Positions 26,459 to 36,457 are shown, counted from the first letter of the stretch. The stretch is 64,000 nucleotides of DNA from Bacteroidota bacterium (GCA_023441805.1 JAEZNO010000018.1:1-64000), one strand, 5' to 3'. The notes: generated by a model from the letters alone, not told the origin. A program made the numbers and translations.

Positions 26459-27580
26459 CTAAATAACCGCAATTCTCTTCAGGAACCTTTTAAAAAAGGG
26501 ATCACTAATAAAATAACTGTTTCCTTCTTTTTCAATAATGCCGGCATCCTGAAGTGCTGCAACTGACTTTTGAGTTGTGGAAGGTGTATTAAGGTGGTAC
26601 TGCCTTGTATATTCAGCAGAGAAGATGTTCTCACCTGAATGGGTCAATGCCAAAAGAAGCTGCTTTTGCTTTGATGACTGTCTGTCGAACAATTCGGTAT
26701 AATAATCAAACTTGTTATTGATAATCTCAAAAGCACTGGTATCAATCATCTCATTATCAATACTCTTAATTTTAGTTATTGCCATCTGCCAGACTACCGA
26801 AGCCAGCATCTGTATATAGTAAGGTATGTTACCGGCCGTTTGAATTAAATACTGTGCGCATTCGTCACTGATCTCGATTGAAGAATCAGCAAATTTCTTC
26901 TTCAGGAACTTTATTGAATCCTTCTCTGGAAGCACAGGGAGTTGCAAATGGTATGCGGAGTTATAAAAAGCCCGGTTCTTATTGTTAAACATATCGTTCA
27001 GCATATGAGTGCGGCTACCAAGAAACAGGTAACTCACATTTTGCTGCTGCTGAATTTTAGTTCGCAGCAAATTCTCAAGTCCGTAACTATTGAGTTTTTC
27101 AATTTCCTGGAATTCATCGAATACGACAACTATCTTTTTCTTTAAACCCATCTTATCCGGCAGGTCGAGTATCTGAGATATTGTTTGAACCGAGACTGGC
27201 GTTTCGATAATATCAATGCCGAGTTCGGGTTTACCATCCTGGCCGAAAGTTATTTTAGGTCGGATGTGTTTTATTGTGCTTGTTATGAACTGCACTAATT
27301 TTTCAAGGTTTTTTTGTTGCTTCTGGACCGCATCGATGTATAGTTTAAGAAACGACTGGATAGAAAACACAGGAAAGAAATCGAAATAGATACAGATGTA
27401 GCCCTGCTTTTCAAGCAACTCAATCACCTTAAAGGTCAATGAGGTTTTGCCGAATCTGCGTGGAGCAAACAACACTACGTTATTACCGGCAGTAAGTGTA
27501 TCGATAATTTTCTTAGTTTCAGTTTCCCGATCATAAAACTGATCTCCCTGCACAATGGTTCCAAATTTGAATGGATTCAT
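26459..27580 (-). CDS. AAA/STAND-type ATPase with C-terminal winged helix, 373 aa
   Basis: This is an ATPase of the archaeal ATPase_2-like family that is widespread in Bacteroidota. Walker A is APRRFGKTS (39-47, K45), and Walker B is VVVFDEFQEI with D155/E156. A sensor-like LFLGSRTHM lies near 195-205. The C-terminal 100 residues (LTHSGENIFSAEYTRQYHL, then SVAALQDAGIIEKEGNSYF) look like a winged-helix domain. No effector domain is fused. The cellular role of this family is poorly known; members are often mobile or conflict-related. It converges on the PIN operon, with 218 bp between. A possible -7 box in minus orientation (TATATTTG) covers 27597-27604. The start ATG at 27578-27580 gives the usual N-terminus (MNPFKFGTIV). 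Confidence 0.85.
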   Translation of the reverse strand: MNPFKFGTIVQGDQFYDRETETKKIIDTLTAGNNVVLFAPRRFGKTSLTFKVIELLEKQGYICIYFDFFPVFSIQSFLKLYIDAVQKQQKNLEKLVQFITSTIKHIRPKITFGQDGKPELGIDIIETPVSVQTISQILDLPDKMGLKKKIVVVFDEFQEIEKLNSYGLENLLRTKIQQQQNVSYLFLGSRTHMLNDMFNNKNRAFYNSAYHLQLPVLPEKDSIKFLKKKFADSSIEISDECAQYLIQTAGNIPYYIQMLASVVWQMAITKIKSIDNEMIDTSAFEIINNKFDYYTELFDRQSSKQKQLLLALTHSGENIFSAEYTRQYHLNTPSTTQKSVAALQDAGIIEKEGNSYFISDPFFKRFLKRIAVI

Positions 27581-27815
27581 AACCAGATTTTTAAGACAAA
27601 TATAAGAAAATTATACTTTCAGGCATTATGCTTGGAAGCGTAATTTACGCTTTCTGCGTTCAGCGTTCAGCGTTCAGCGTACAGCAGTTCTGAGTTTCGG
27701 GTTCTGGGTTCTGGGTTCCGGGTTTAGCGATAATACCCGATGCGGTGGATTTAGGTGTTAGGAGGCAATTAGAAACTTTGGGTAGTACAAAATATAAAAA
27801 TATTAACGACAGGAC
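27581..27815. repeat. Intergenic region with antisense-oriented heptads
   Basis: GTTCAGC heptads (about 27657-27685) and GTTCTGG-type heptads (about 27690-27720) are the complement of the GCTGAAC/GAACCCA families seen near the surface locus. TTTAGCGATAATACCCGATGCGG follows. This is the only substantial heptad block outside 1-18.6 kb. Confidence 0.65.
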
Positions 27816-27845
27816 TTGACATTATATTAAAAATCATTAACTTTG
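27816..27845 (+). promoter_or_regulatory. Promoter of the 817-aa T9SS cargo gene
   Basis: TTG (27816-27818), exactly 19 nt, TAACTTTG (27838-27845). It matches the Bacteroidota consensus and predicts a start near 27852 with a leader of about 100 nt. Confidence 0.7.
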
Positions 27846-27951
27846 TGCATTATCAAATGAATGTAATTATCTAATATATAAACTTTACCGAACTGATCAA
27901 TTACTTTATCTCCCTGAAAATATTGATTTTACTAACGAGTAGCCCACAATC

Positions 27952-30405
27952 ATGAAACCACTCTGTCACACTAAGCCACGAGCTGGTGCTCGTGCATTTT
28001 TATTTAATTTTATTATTTTATTCGTTTCTGTTACAGCAGTTTATAGTCAGACACAGCCAACCGATCATTTTCGTTCCAAAAATTCAGGTGATTGGGATGT
28101 TTTAACAACCTGGGAAAGCTCAGTTGACAGTATCGTTTGGATGGATGCAACATTGAAACCTACAGATCAGTGCAGTTCAATTACAATAATGGACTCACAT
28201 GAGGTTACTATTTTTCACCAGGAAAAAGGCAGGTACATAACAATTAATGAGGGCGGGACTTTAATTCTTGATGCACGTGGGGAATTCACTCTTAAGAAGG
28301 AGGAGGGACCTGATCTTGTAGTTTTCGGAACCCTTATTTTAGAAAACTTTATAGCAACAACTGCTGATATAATAATGAAATCCGGCTCACTTTATATAAA
28401 GAACATTACTAAATCAGATGAAAAATTAAACTATTGTACATGGGAACAGGGTTCGACTATCAGATTGAATATACGATTTCCCTATCTGTCTTTAGTAAAC
28501 CTAGATCAGGAGTTTTATAATTTTTTTATTGATGGTTCAGATTATGTGTTCACAGCAGATTTCCGATTAAAGCTACCTGCTAATCTTACCGTGAATGGAG
28601 ATTTTACTATTTATTTAAATACCAGCAATAAAATATATTTTACCGAGGCCACAGCACCGAGTGTTTGGAATATTCATGGAGATATGAACCTTCAAAATTA
28701 TATGTTCCTTTACCTTTCGTACGGTACAGCAGGTGTTGAGCTTAATATTGGAGGCGACCTGAATATTGGATCGATCACCGAAAGGGTTGCCAAATTTGGA
28801 ATTGGTGATGTGAATGCAAAAAATAACGTTGTCAGATTAAATGGAAATCTAAACATTCTTAATGGGTCAGGTCTCAATGGTAATGGCAATATGATGAATG
28901 GAACTCTACATTTCGCTAATTGCCTGAATACGCAGGAAGTAACTATCTCGGGGCTCAACGCTATTCGTAGATCGAACATTGTTATTGATGAAGGTGTGCA
29001 TGTAAAAGTAAATTCAGCTCTCAGCAACTCGGACAATACGATTCTATTGCAGGATAATGCAATGCTGGAAATTGCTAATTTCACAAATGCAGCAGTTGGG
29101 AATTTAGTGCTGAATGACAATAGTGCATTGATTACGAATTCAGCTGTTTATGGTACGATGCATCGTACACTCACAAATGCCGATTGGGAGGTTGCCCAGG
29201 ATGGTTGGCATTTGCTTTCTTCGCCGGTAGCGGCACAAAGTATTACAAGTGGGGGATTTCTGGATGGGGGATACGATTTCTATAAATGGAGTGAGGATCA
29301 GAATCTTTGGCTTAATCAGAAAGCTCATCCTGAGCTCACTTCTTTTACTCCCGGAGAGGGTTATCTGGTGGCATATGATGATGGTGGTACAAAAACTTTT
29401 ACCGGGGCTTTCAATGTAACGCCAATTACATTCACCAATTTGAGCAAAACAGAGACTTCACCTTACAGCGGATTTCATTTGCTCGGTAATCCATTCCCTT
29501 GTGCAATTGACTGGGGTGCAACCGAATGGAACCGGAATAATATAAGCGATGTTGCAAATATCTGGAATGAAGTCGCTATGAATTATATCCCGGTGGATGT
29601 GAGTACCAACAGTATAATTCCGGCTAATCAGGGGTTTTTTGTGCAGGCTCTTGATGAGGTAAATTCTCTGACTATTCCACTAGAAGCGCGAACGTTCAAT
29701 AATACCGCCTTCTATAAGAACGGTGCAGAACCCGGTCTGCTCTGGCTTAAAGTGACTAATTTAGATAATCTGACATGGGATGAGGCTGTAATTCAGGTGA
29801 GACAGGATGCCCTCTCTGTTTTCGACAAGTCGGATGGTCACGAGATGCAGGGAAGTGAGAGTGCCCCGCAGTTGTATACTATAACGAACAGTAATGAGAT
29901 GCTATGTGTGAATTCGATTCCTTCCGATTCGATTCCTCCGTTAATTCCTGTCTATTTTAAATCTGGTGTGGGAGGCAACTTTAAGCTTGAAGTTCTGAAG
30001 AATACGATGCCCGGCCCTCTCTATCTGGAAGATATGATTACGGGCAAGGTGCAGTGTCTGGATGATTCCACTCAACTACACTTTACTTCTTCAGGATCAG
30101 ATAATTCTAAGCGCTTTAGTCTTCACACAGGAGCATTGGGTTTGCCTGAAAATGATCGACAGTCATCAATAAAGGTATATAGTTCAGGAGATGTAATATA
30201 CATCAAAGATCCAAAGGGCAACGATCTGGATGGTGAGTGCATGGTGATGGATTTGAGTGGGAAAGTGATGTATAAAGGCGATTTGGAGCACCGGTCAATA
30301 GTGAAGATTAAGTTGGGAAATCTTTCAACCGGATTGTACCTGGTGTCAGTCAGGAGTCTTCACAATAGTGTGGTTTTTAAGGTTTTGATAAATAAACACT
30401 ACTAG
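27952..30405 (+). CDS. Secreted protein with T9SS type A sorting domain, 817 aa
   Basis: A long n-region and hydrophobic core (about residues 16-32, ending AVYSQ) form the signal peptide. The N-terminal part opens with FRSKNSGDWDVLTTWESS, a start typical of secreted Bacteroidota proteins with beta-helix/G8-like domains, and continues as repetitive beta strands to about 400 (INEGGTLILDARGEFTL). A middle domain of about 400-640 contains WHLLSSPV and LLGNPFPCAIDW. The last 80 residues (SIKVYSSGDVIYIKDP to KVLINKHY) are a T9SS type A sorting domain, which directs passage through the outer membrane and usually surface attachment. No catalytic motif is seen. Its job may be structural or adhesive. 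A small membrane protein and a TPR/AraC regulator follow. Confidence 0.85.
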   Translation: MKPLCHTKPRAGARAFLFNFIILFVSVTAVYSQTQPTDHFRSKNSGDWDVLTTWESSVDSIVWMDATLKPTDQCSSITIMDSHEVTIFHQEKGRYITINEGGTLILDARGEFTLKKEEGPDLVVFGTLILENFIATTADIIMKSGSLYIKNITKSDEKLNYCTWEQGSTIRLNIRFPYLSLVNLDQEFYNFFIDGSDYVFTADFRLKLPANLTVNGDFTIYLNTSNKIYFTEATAPSVWNIHGDMNLQNYMFLYLSYGTAGVELNIGGDLNIGSITERVAKFGIGDVNAKNNVVRLNGNLNILNGSGLNGNGNMMNGTLHFANCLNTQEVTISGLNAIRRSNIVIDEGVHVKVNSALSNSDNTILLQDNAMLEIANFTNAAVGNLVLNDNSALITNSAVYGTMHRTLTNADWEVAQDGWHLLSSPVAAQSITSGGFLDGGYDFYKWSEDQNLWLNQKAHPELTSFTPGEGYLVAYDDGGTKTFTGAFNVTPITFTNLSKTETSPYSGFHLLGNPFPCAIDWGATEWNRNNISDVANIWNEVAMNYIPVDVSTNSIIPANQGFFVQALDEVNSLTIPLEARTFNNTAFYKNGAEPGLLWLKVTNLDNLTWDEAVIQVRQDALSVFDKSDGHEMQGSESAPQLYTITNSNEMLCVNSIPSDSIPPLIPVYFKSGVGGNFKLEVLKNTMPGPLYLEDMITGKVQCLDDSTQLHFTSSGSDNSKRFSLHTGALGLPENDRQSSIKVYSSGDVIYIKDPKGNDLDGECMVMDLSGKVMYKGDLEHRSIVKIKLGNLSTGLYLVSVRSLHNSVVFKVLINKHY

Positions 30406-30463
30406 TCGAAAAAATGGAATCCTTGTCAATATAATACAATTCAATAAAACAACATTACTGGTC

Positions 30464-30718
30464 ATGAAAAACTACATTAAACTAATGATTGCTGTATTAA
30501 GCATCGTGTCGCTACTAATGGTTGTCCCACAGTATTCACTATCGCAGGCACCTCCTCCGCCACCTGAAGATGAAGAAGGATATGGGCATGGATCAAGTCA
30601 TGATAGTCCGCCGCCTGAAGGTGGAAGTGCACCTTTAGGTTCAGGGGTTGCAATACTGTTGGCGATGGGTGCAGGATATGGTGTTTGGAAGTACAGGAAG
30701 GAAATGAAGAAGGAATAG
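30464..30718 (+). CDS. Small Pro-rich protein with C-terminal GYG membrane segment, 84 aa
   Basis: The layout is a signal peptide (about 1-28, ending YSLSQ), a low-complexity acidic/proline/histidine stretch (APPPPPEDEEGYGHG, about 29-52), a short PPPEGGSAPLGSG motif, one hydrophobic helix (VAILLAMGAGYG) and a basic tail (KYRKEMKKE). A motif plus helix plus basic tail is the shape of C-terminal protein-sorting signals. It resembles the short Bacteroidota proteins annotated as PID-CTERM (P-I-D-G-G, then helix with GxGYG). Here the motif reads P-E-G-G, so this is a resemblance only. No exosortase-like gene is in the window. It sits 58 bp after a T9SS cargo gene and 39 bp before a TPR/AraC regulator gene. 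Confidence 0.65.
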   Translation: MKNYIKLMIAVLSIVSLLMVVPQYSLSQAPPPPPEDEEGYGHGSSHDSPPPEGGSAPLGSGVAILLAMGAGYGVWKYRKEMKKE

Positions 30719-30757
30719 GAAGTAGGATGGCACGCCAATTATTATTAGCTTTGTTAC

Positions 30758-32434
30758 ATGAAATGGCTAAAACTCTTCCTGGTAATAACCGGATTTGTTG
30801 CTGTTTGCTATGTACGGGCTAATAATGATGACGTTAACCGAAAGGCCATCCAGGAGTATAATACTCTTTTCTTAGAGGCATTTAATCAGGGTTATAATTA
30901 TAAAGCTCGTGAATATGCGGGTAAATCCCTGATTGTTGCCATCAAGGCAGGTTTTCGTCGAGACGTGGCATTGGCTAACAGTAATCTGGCCATTATCAAT
31001 ACCCGTATGGGTGATTATGAAAAAGCCAACGAGAATAATTTTACTGCCCTCAGGATTTTCAAGGAGATGAACGATACTCTGCATATCGCGAGATGCAACT
31101 TGAGTATCGGCACTGTCTACATCCGGCTTAAGGAATACACCAAAGCTCTTAATTACATTAAAGAAGCAATGGACTCCTTCTATCAGTTGAAGAATATGCT
31201 GGGCTACAGTATCTGTTTGTCGAATACCGGTTCTATTTACATGGAATTGAAGGATTACAGGAAAGCGCTGCCAATATTCTTCGAAGCTGTCGACATAGAT
31301 GAAAGGAATAATGACATGTCGGGGACGTCATCAAACTTTGCTGATATTGGAATCATCTATCTTAAGCTTGGGAATTATAAGGCGGCATCCGAGTATCTCT
31401 ATAAAGCACTGGCTTTAGACAAGGTTATGGGTGATATAAGCGGAATGGCTAATGTTGAGCTTAACCTATCGAAGCTGATGATGGAAAAGGGCAAAATGGA
31501 CTCAGCCCTTTATCATGCTGAAAATAGTCAACGTTATTACCGTGAGTCAGGTCAACTATCCGGTATGGCAGATGTGTATTCGCACTTTGCTGACCTCTAT
31601 GAAAGGAAGAGTGATTACAAACGTGCTTATAAATTTTATACACAGGCAACTGCATTAAACGACAGTTTGATGAATGTTGAAAAAGCAGCAAGGATTGCCA
31701 TGTTGGAAGAGAAGTATATCAATGAAAAGCTGAGTACTGAAATATTATCCCTTCAATTCCGCAATAACCTACAAGAGGCTAAACTTAAGAACCAGCGAAT
31801 ACTTGGAATTACATGGCTTACCGGGCTTATTCTCTCAGCAATAGCAATAGTAATAATCATGATTCAGTTGCGAAACAAGAACATTGCATACAAGTATATC
31901 GTAAGCAAGAATATAGACCTGATGCGGAAAGAAAAGGAGCTATATGACATGAACGCCAGGTTGAATCTCCTAATGAATCAGACAGAATCGCAACCGGAGG
32001 TTGTTCATGAAGAAAAGCACAGGGTAAACTTGTCGGATGATGAGAAGACCAGACTTCTTGCAAAATTGAAAGAGGCACTTCAGAGGGATAGAGTCTATAC
32101 CCGTTCTGATCTTAATATTGACAAACTTGCCAGGAAGTTGTCAACCAACCGAACATATCTCTCGCAGCTGATCAATGATGAATTTCAACGCACCTATTCT
32201 GATCTGATAAATGAGTACAGGATAAAGGCAGCAATGGAGCAGTTATCCGATCCGGTTTTATCGAACAAATATTCAATTGATGCAATTGCGAAGGAATCGG
32301 GTTTTAACAATATTTCAACTTTCAATGCTTTATTCCGAAAGTATGTGGGATTGACACCTTCGGTCTTTCGTAAGAATGCTCAACAACAGGCAATTGAGCC
32401 TCATCATAAGTCTTATGAATTGACCAAATCATAA
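30758..32434 (+). CDS. TPR-repeat membrane regulator with AraC-type DNA-binding domain, 558 aa
   Basis: A signal-type N-terminus (about 1-21) is followed by about seven tetratricopeptide repeats to about 320 (for example NLAIINTRMGDYEKANEN, SNTGSIYMELKDYRKA), a transmembrane helix at about 349-371 (ILGITWLTGLILSAIAIVII), a coiled-coil linker and an AraC-family helix-turn-helix region at about 445-545 (LNIDKLARKLSTNRTYLSQL, then SIDAIAKESGFNNISTFNAL). The periplasmic TPR part would sense a signal and the cytoplasmic part would bind DNA. This hybrid one-component design is typical of Bacteroidota. By position it may control the flanking T9SS cargo genes, which is inference. Confidence 0.9.
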   Translation: MKWLKLFLVITGFVAVCYVRANNDDVNRKAIQEYNTLFLEAFNQGYNYKAREYAGKSLIVAIKAGFRRDVALANSNLAIINTRMGDYEKANENNFTALRIFKEMNDTLHIARCNLSIGTVYIRLKEYTKALNYIKEAMDSFYQLKNMLGYSICLSNTGSIYMELKDYRKALPIFFEAVDIDERNNDMSGTSSNFADIGIIYLKLGNYKAASEYLYKALALDKVMGDISGMANVELNLSKLMMEKGKMDSALYHAENSQRYYRESGQLSGMADVYSHFADLYERKSDYKRAYKFYTQATALNDSLMNVEKAARIAMLEEKYINEKLSTEILSLQFRNNLQEAKLKNQRILGITWLTGLILSAIAIVIIMIQLRNKNIAYKYIVSKNIDLMRKEKELYDMNARLNLLMNQTESQPEVVHEEKHRVNLSDDEKTRLLAKLKEALQRDRVYTRSDLNIDKLARKLSTNRTYLSQLINDEFQRTYSDLINEYRIKAAMEQLSDPVLSNKYSIDAIAKESGFNNISTFNALFRKYVGLTPSVFRKNAQQQAIEPHHKSYELTKS

Positions 32435-32443
32435 GTGTAATAC

Positions 32444-32474
32444 TTGAGCTTTAAGTTTTTGCGAGATTACTTTG
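32444..32474 (+). promoter_or_regulatory. Probable promoter of the 1217-aa adhesin gene
   Basis: TTG (32444-32446), about 20 nt, then TTACTTTG (32467-32474), a near match to TAnnTTTG. A transcription start near 32481 would fall after the ATG at 32472, favouring the ATG at 32499 as the real start. Confidence 0.5.
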
Positions 32475-32498
32475 CATGAAACAAAAAACGCAAGGCTC

Positions 32499-35400
32499 AT
32501 GAAAGACAACTACGTGCTCAGAACTTCAGGCCTCATTCTTTTACTGGTGATGGTAAATGTATCGGGGTCATTTGGTCAATGGATAATCAATGAGAGTTTT
32601 GAAGGAGGAACTCTTCCTCCCTCATGGAACACTTACGACGTTAATGGAGATAATTCGAAGTTCAGGACTTTAAACAAGCCAAGTCATGCACACTCCGGCA
32701 ACTACATATGCTATGTAGACTGTTACGATAATGATGGTAACGACTGGCTTGTACTTCCACAGGTTACGGTGCAGTCGGGCGATGTATTCAATTTCTTTGC
32801 ACGTGCATGGTATGGAACCGAGAATATGCAGGTTAAATTGTCAACTACCAGCAACAGTATGTCGAATTTTACTGTTACCCTTGGCGACGTGACAGGGCTT
32901 GGCTCAACTTATCAGGAGTTTAATTATGATCTTAGTTCATGGGCGGGTCAGAGTATTTATCTGGCAATAAAATGGACCCAGGACACCTATGCTATCATTG
33001 TAGATGATATTAAAGTAGGGAAACCGATGGCCAATGATGTGGGTATTATGAATATTAACTCTCCTGCTGGTTTTTCTTTAGTAAACCAGCCTGTACAACC
33101 TTCCGCAGTGGTAAAAAACTTTGGGGCAGGGGAGATGACAGTTGATTTTCCAGTAACATGCAACATTACTGATGAGTTGGGAAATACTGTTTATAATGAG
33201 CAAATTCAGTTCACCAATACACTAATGGCAGGAGGTACTGAAACCATACTTTTTCCTGATTGGACACCCGCCGAGGCAGGAAACCATACAGTACAGATTT
33301 TTACAGAACTGGAAGGAGATGCTGATGAAACAAACGATTTATTGGAAACAGAAGTGGAAATTGTAATTCATTATGGCACGGGAGGACCGGATGCAATGAG
33401 CTACAGTTGGATTGACAGCGATGAGCCGGGAGGGCCCGTTTATGAATGGATTGAAATCAGCAGTACGGGAACATCAACGATTATGTATAACGTTAACACA
33501 TTTTCGGGTGATGATAATTTCTCAGAGGCAATTCCAATTGGATTCAGTTTCCCGTTTTACGGTATTTCACGCACTTTCTTTCATGCTGATATAAATGGAA
33601 CCCTGCTTCTGGCCGACAATACCTGGGTTACTCCATTTCCTGCTAATGGATGGGGTACTGACGGCAATATCTTTAATTACTATGAATATATCCCAGGGTA
33701 TGAAGGTATGCCTGCCCTGATTTCAGTCTTCTGGGATGATCTCCTCGCTGAACAGGGTACAGGGGATGTTTATTTTCAGACTTTTGGAACAGCCCCATCC
33801 AGGTATACTGTAATTCAATGGAATAATCTTAAGTTCAGAGCTGGTACAGGAGGTGCTCCGACACTTTGCTTTCAGGTGATACTTTATGAGAATGGTGAAA
33901 TCAAAATGCAGTATAAAAATGTTGCAAACGGACAAACAGGTGGGGCCAATCCCCATGACAACGGGCGAAGCGCAACTATCGGCATCCAAAATGATGATTA
34001 TTCAATTGGATTAGCTTATCTGAATGAGAATGTGGATAATGGAACATATATCGGTCCGGATCCTGCCGGTAACCTGTTACACAATGAGATGGCCATCAGA
34101 TTTTATCCGGGAGTAGATAATGATGCCCCTGCCATTACATGCGGTAAGGTATGGAACACATTTGAGAATTCGGCTAATTTCACTGCTTTAATCACCGATA
34201 TGTCGGGTTTGGCATCCGACTCACTTTATTATAATTACGGGAATGGCTGGATGGCCGTCACACATGACTCAATTACCCATCTTAATCATTATCATTATTC
34301 AATAAGTGGAATACCAACAGGCTCTACTGTTGAGTATAAATATGTAGCCACCGATAACTCTGAATTCTCAAACAGGGCTGAGGTTACTTCAACACTTGAT
34401 GAACCACTATCTTTTACAGTGTTACCAACTCCGGGAACTGAAATATTAGTGTTGACGCCGGGCACATTACCGGGAATGCAGGATTACCAGAATCTCGAAC
34501 TGCCTAAATATATCACTGCACTGACTAATGCGGGAGTACAATTTGACATTTACAACTGGACTGCCTACAACACTTATGAAATCCCTGATCAATATGAGAT
34601 TATTTTTGGTTATGCAAACAATACCGGCACTACGGCCATTCACGACACATTGGCAAAAGCTCTTATAGGTTATCTTGATAGTGGAACGACAACTGATCCT
34701 AAGAATCTGTTTTTTGCATCAGATAATCTTACTTCAACGCAATACGGGCTTCCTACGAACAGATGGTTGCCAAAATTTACTACAGGATACTTACGCACAG
34801 GCTTTGAAGTGCAGGCTAATCCGCCATTTTATGGAGGCACTGATGGCTTGGGTGGTCCTGATACTCCCGGTTTTCATGCCGGTAGCATTATTGGGATTGC
34901 AAATTCACCTATAGGTAGTGCAGGAATTGAATTGCCGGTATTTGCTGATAGTCCGGATGTAATTGTATCCAGAGCATGCCCCTCGTGGTACGAAGATGAG
35001 GTAGCTAATCCTGAAATATCATCATACGTATCATTCAGATTTGAAGATGGACCTGTATCCGGTAATGCTTACTCAAAAGGCAATCCATGTGCAGTTTGGC
35101 TCGATAATCTTATTTATAAATCATTCTTCCTGAGCTTCGACATTTCCCAAATTTCAAATGAATCGGATATTCAAACCATTATAGATGAAGCAATTGACTG
35201 GTTTACACCCGATGTTTTTACAGTAACACTTGAAGCAATGCCAGGTGACGGTGGCACCCTTACAGGTGAGGGTTTATATGAGGAGGGGACAACTGCAACT
35301 GTTACTGCTACTCCTACTGATAACTATGAATTTCTTAACTGGATGAATAACGGTACAATGGTATCAACAAATCCTGTTTATAGCTTTACTGTTACAGGTG

Positions 35401-36152
35401 ACGTGACATTAACTGCAAATTTTGAACTGATTACTGATGTTATTACACTGATTGCAAACCCGACTGAGGGTGGAACTGTAACAGGAGCCGGCACTTATAT
35501 GCATGGTATTGATGTTACCATTAAAGCCATACCTGCTGATGACTATGAATTTGTAAACTGGACTTCAGGAACTGAAATCATTTCAGAAGAACCGGAGTAT
35601 ACACTAACACTAATTTCAGATACCACACTTGTCGCAAATTTTGAACTTCTGACACCCAATTATGTAGTCATCGTCTCTGCAAATCCCGAGGGTGGCGGAA
35701 CCGTCACAGGAGCAGGCACTTACGTTGCAGGAACTGAAGTGACTGTGACAGCCACAGAAGCTCTGAACTTTGAGTTCGACTATTGGGCTGAAGATGGTGA
35801 TACTTTATCAACTGAAAGAAGCTATACCTTCATAATTGAAGCTGATCGGGAGTTAACGGCCTATTTCAAAGATGTAACTGCTACCGATGTCAGAATAATG
35901 AGCAAGATTTCTATTAATCCAAATCCTGCCGGTGATTTCATCATTATAACCAATTCAGGCATGAATGATGAAGGAATCAGGAACATCGAGGTCTTTAACA
36001 GTATGGGTATACGGCAGAATCTAAAATTTACACAGATTGGAAACGATGCACTGACGCTTGATATCTCAACTTACCCTGCTGGTTTTTATATACTAAGGTT
36101 CACTATAAACAATGGTGATATACGTACAGCAACGCTAATTCATAAAAGATAG
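32499..36152 (+). CDS. Secreted cleaved-adhesin-domain protein with T9SS type A sorting domain, 1217 aa
   Basis: I chose the ATG at 32499 because it gives a normal signal peptide (MKDNYVLRTSGLILLLV ... SFGQ) and because the likely promoter lies just before it. The ATG at 32472 adds nine residues. Order: a cleaved-adhesin/jelly-roll domain at about 25-170 (INESFEGGTLPPSW, then YLAIKWTQDTYAIIVDDIKV), a CARDB-like Ig domain to about 290, a long middle region to about 900, three repeats of about 70 residues of the bacterial-repeat type (about 905-1135; VTATPTDNYEFLNWMNNG, then LTANFE), and a C-terminal T9SS type A domain (INPNPAGDFIIITNSG to the end). The related jelly-roll domains occur in gingipains and other surface proteases, but no protease motif is visible. 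It is probably an adhesin. Confidence 0.88.
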   Translation: MKDNYVLRTSGLILLLVMVNVSGSFGQWIINESFEGGTLPPSWNTYDVNGDNSKFRTLNKPSHAHSGNYICYVDCYDNDGNDWLVLPQVTVQSGDVFNFFARAWYGTENMQVKLSTTSNSMSNFTVTLGDVTGLGSTYQEFNYDLSSWAGQSIYLAIKWTQDTYAIIVDDIKVGKPMANDVGIMNINSPAGFSLVNQPVQPSAVVKNFGAGEMTVDFPVTCNITDELGNTVYNEQIQFTNTLMAGGTETILFPDWTPAEAGNHTVQIFTELEGDADETNDLLETEVEIVIHYGTGGPDAMSYSWIDSDEPGGPVYEWIEISSTGTSTIMYNVNTFSGDDNFSEAIPIGFSFPFYGISRTFFHADINGTLLLADNTWVTPFPANGWGTDGNIFNYYEYIPGYEGMPALISVFWDDLLAEQGTGDVYFQTFGTAPSRYTVIQWNNLKFRAGTGGAPTLCFQVILYENGEIKMQYKNVANGQTGGANPHDNGRSATIGIQNDDYSIGLAYLNENVDNGTYIGPDPAGNLLHNEMAIRFYPGVDNDAPAITCGKVWNTFENSANFTALITDMSGLASDSLYYNYGNGWMAVTHDSITHLNHYHYSISGIPTGSTVEYKYVATDNSEFSNRAEVTSTLDEPLSFTVLPTPGTEILVLTPGTLPGMQDYQNLELPKYITALTNAGVQFDIYNWTAYNTYEIPDQYEIIFGYANNTGTTAIHDTLAKALIGYLDSGTTTDPKNLFFASDNLTSTQYGLPTNRWLPKFTTGYLRTGFEVQANPPFYGGTDGLGGPDTPGFHAGSIIGIANSPIGSAGIELPVFADSPDVIVSRACPSWYEDEVANPEISSYVSFRFEDGPVSGNAYSKGNPCAVWLDNLIYKSFFLSFDISQISNESDIQTIIDEAIDWFTPDVFTVTLEAMPGDGGTLTGEGLYEEGTTATVTATPTDNYEFLNWMNNGTMVSTNPVYSFTVTGDVTLTANFELITDVITLIANPTEGGTVTGAGTYMHGIDVTIKAIPADDYEFVNWTSGTEIISEEPEYTLTLISDTTLVANFELLTPNYVVIVSANPEGGGTVTGAGTYVAGTEVTVTATEALNFEFDYWAEDGDTLSTERSYTFIIEADRELTAYFKDVTATDVRIMSKISINPNPAGDFIIITNSGMNDEGIRNIEVFNSMGIRQNLKFTQIGNDALTLDISTYPAGFYILRFTINNGDIRTATLIHKR

Positions 36153-36205
36153 ACTAACCAGGGTTGATAGATTAACGGCACCCGATTAGTATTTGGTTTA
36201 GCTTG

Positions 36206-36244
36206 CAGGGGTTGTCTTAAGAAGACAGCCCCTGTATTTTTTTG
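36206..36244 (+). terminator. Rho-independent terminator after the adhesin gene
   Basis: CAGGGG-t-TGTCTT (36206-36218) pairs with AAGACA-g-CCCCTG at 36221-36234, followed by TATTTTTTTT. It is a strong stem with a T run, placed about 55 bp after the stop codon. Confidence 0.85.
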
Positions 36245-36457
36245 CAAATCTGACTGGGGTCACAGGTTGATTAGATGGTGGCTGAAACAGCTTATTATAC
36301 AGCCTTCTAACGACTATCCGATAAGCGAACACTTTATTATATTACTTTTGTATAGAATAATTATGACTGTGTATTCTTTCCGGCAGATTTGTCCGGGGAA
36401 ATCTGTATATCCTCTCATAGCTAATTTGAAATCCATATTGAGCTAATAATGTAACGG
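36245..36457 (+). promoter_or_regulatory. Leader of the MenE-like gene with -7 box
   Basis: TACTTTTG at 36343-36350 matches TAnnTTTG and would start transcription near 36357, giving a leader of about 100 nt. I find no TTG at the right distance. Nothing else is recognisable here. Confidence 0.4.

Noticed and set aside
30746..30753. TAGCTTTG as a promoter for the TPR/AraC gene
   Set aside because: It matches TAnnTTTG but lies 4 nt before the ATG, so transcription would start inside the gene.
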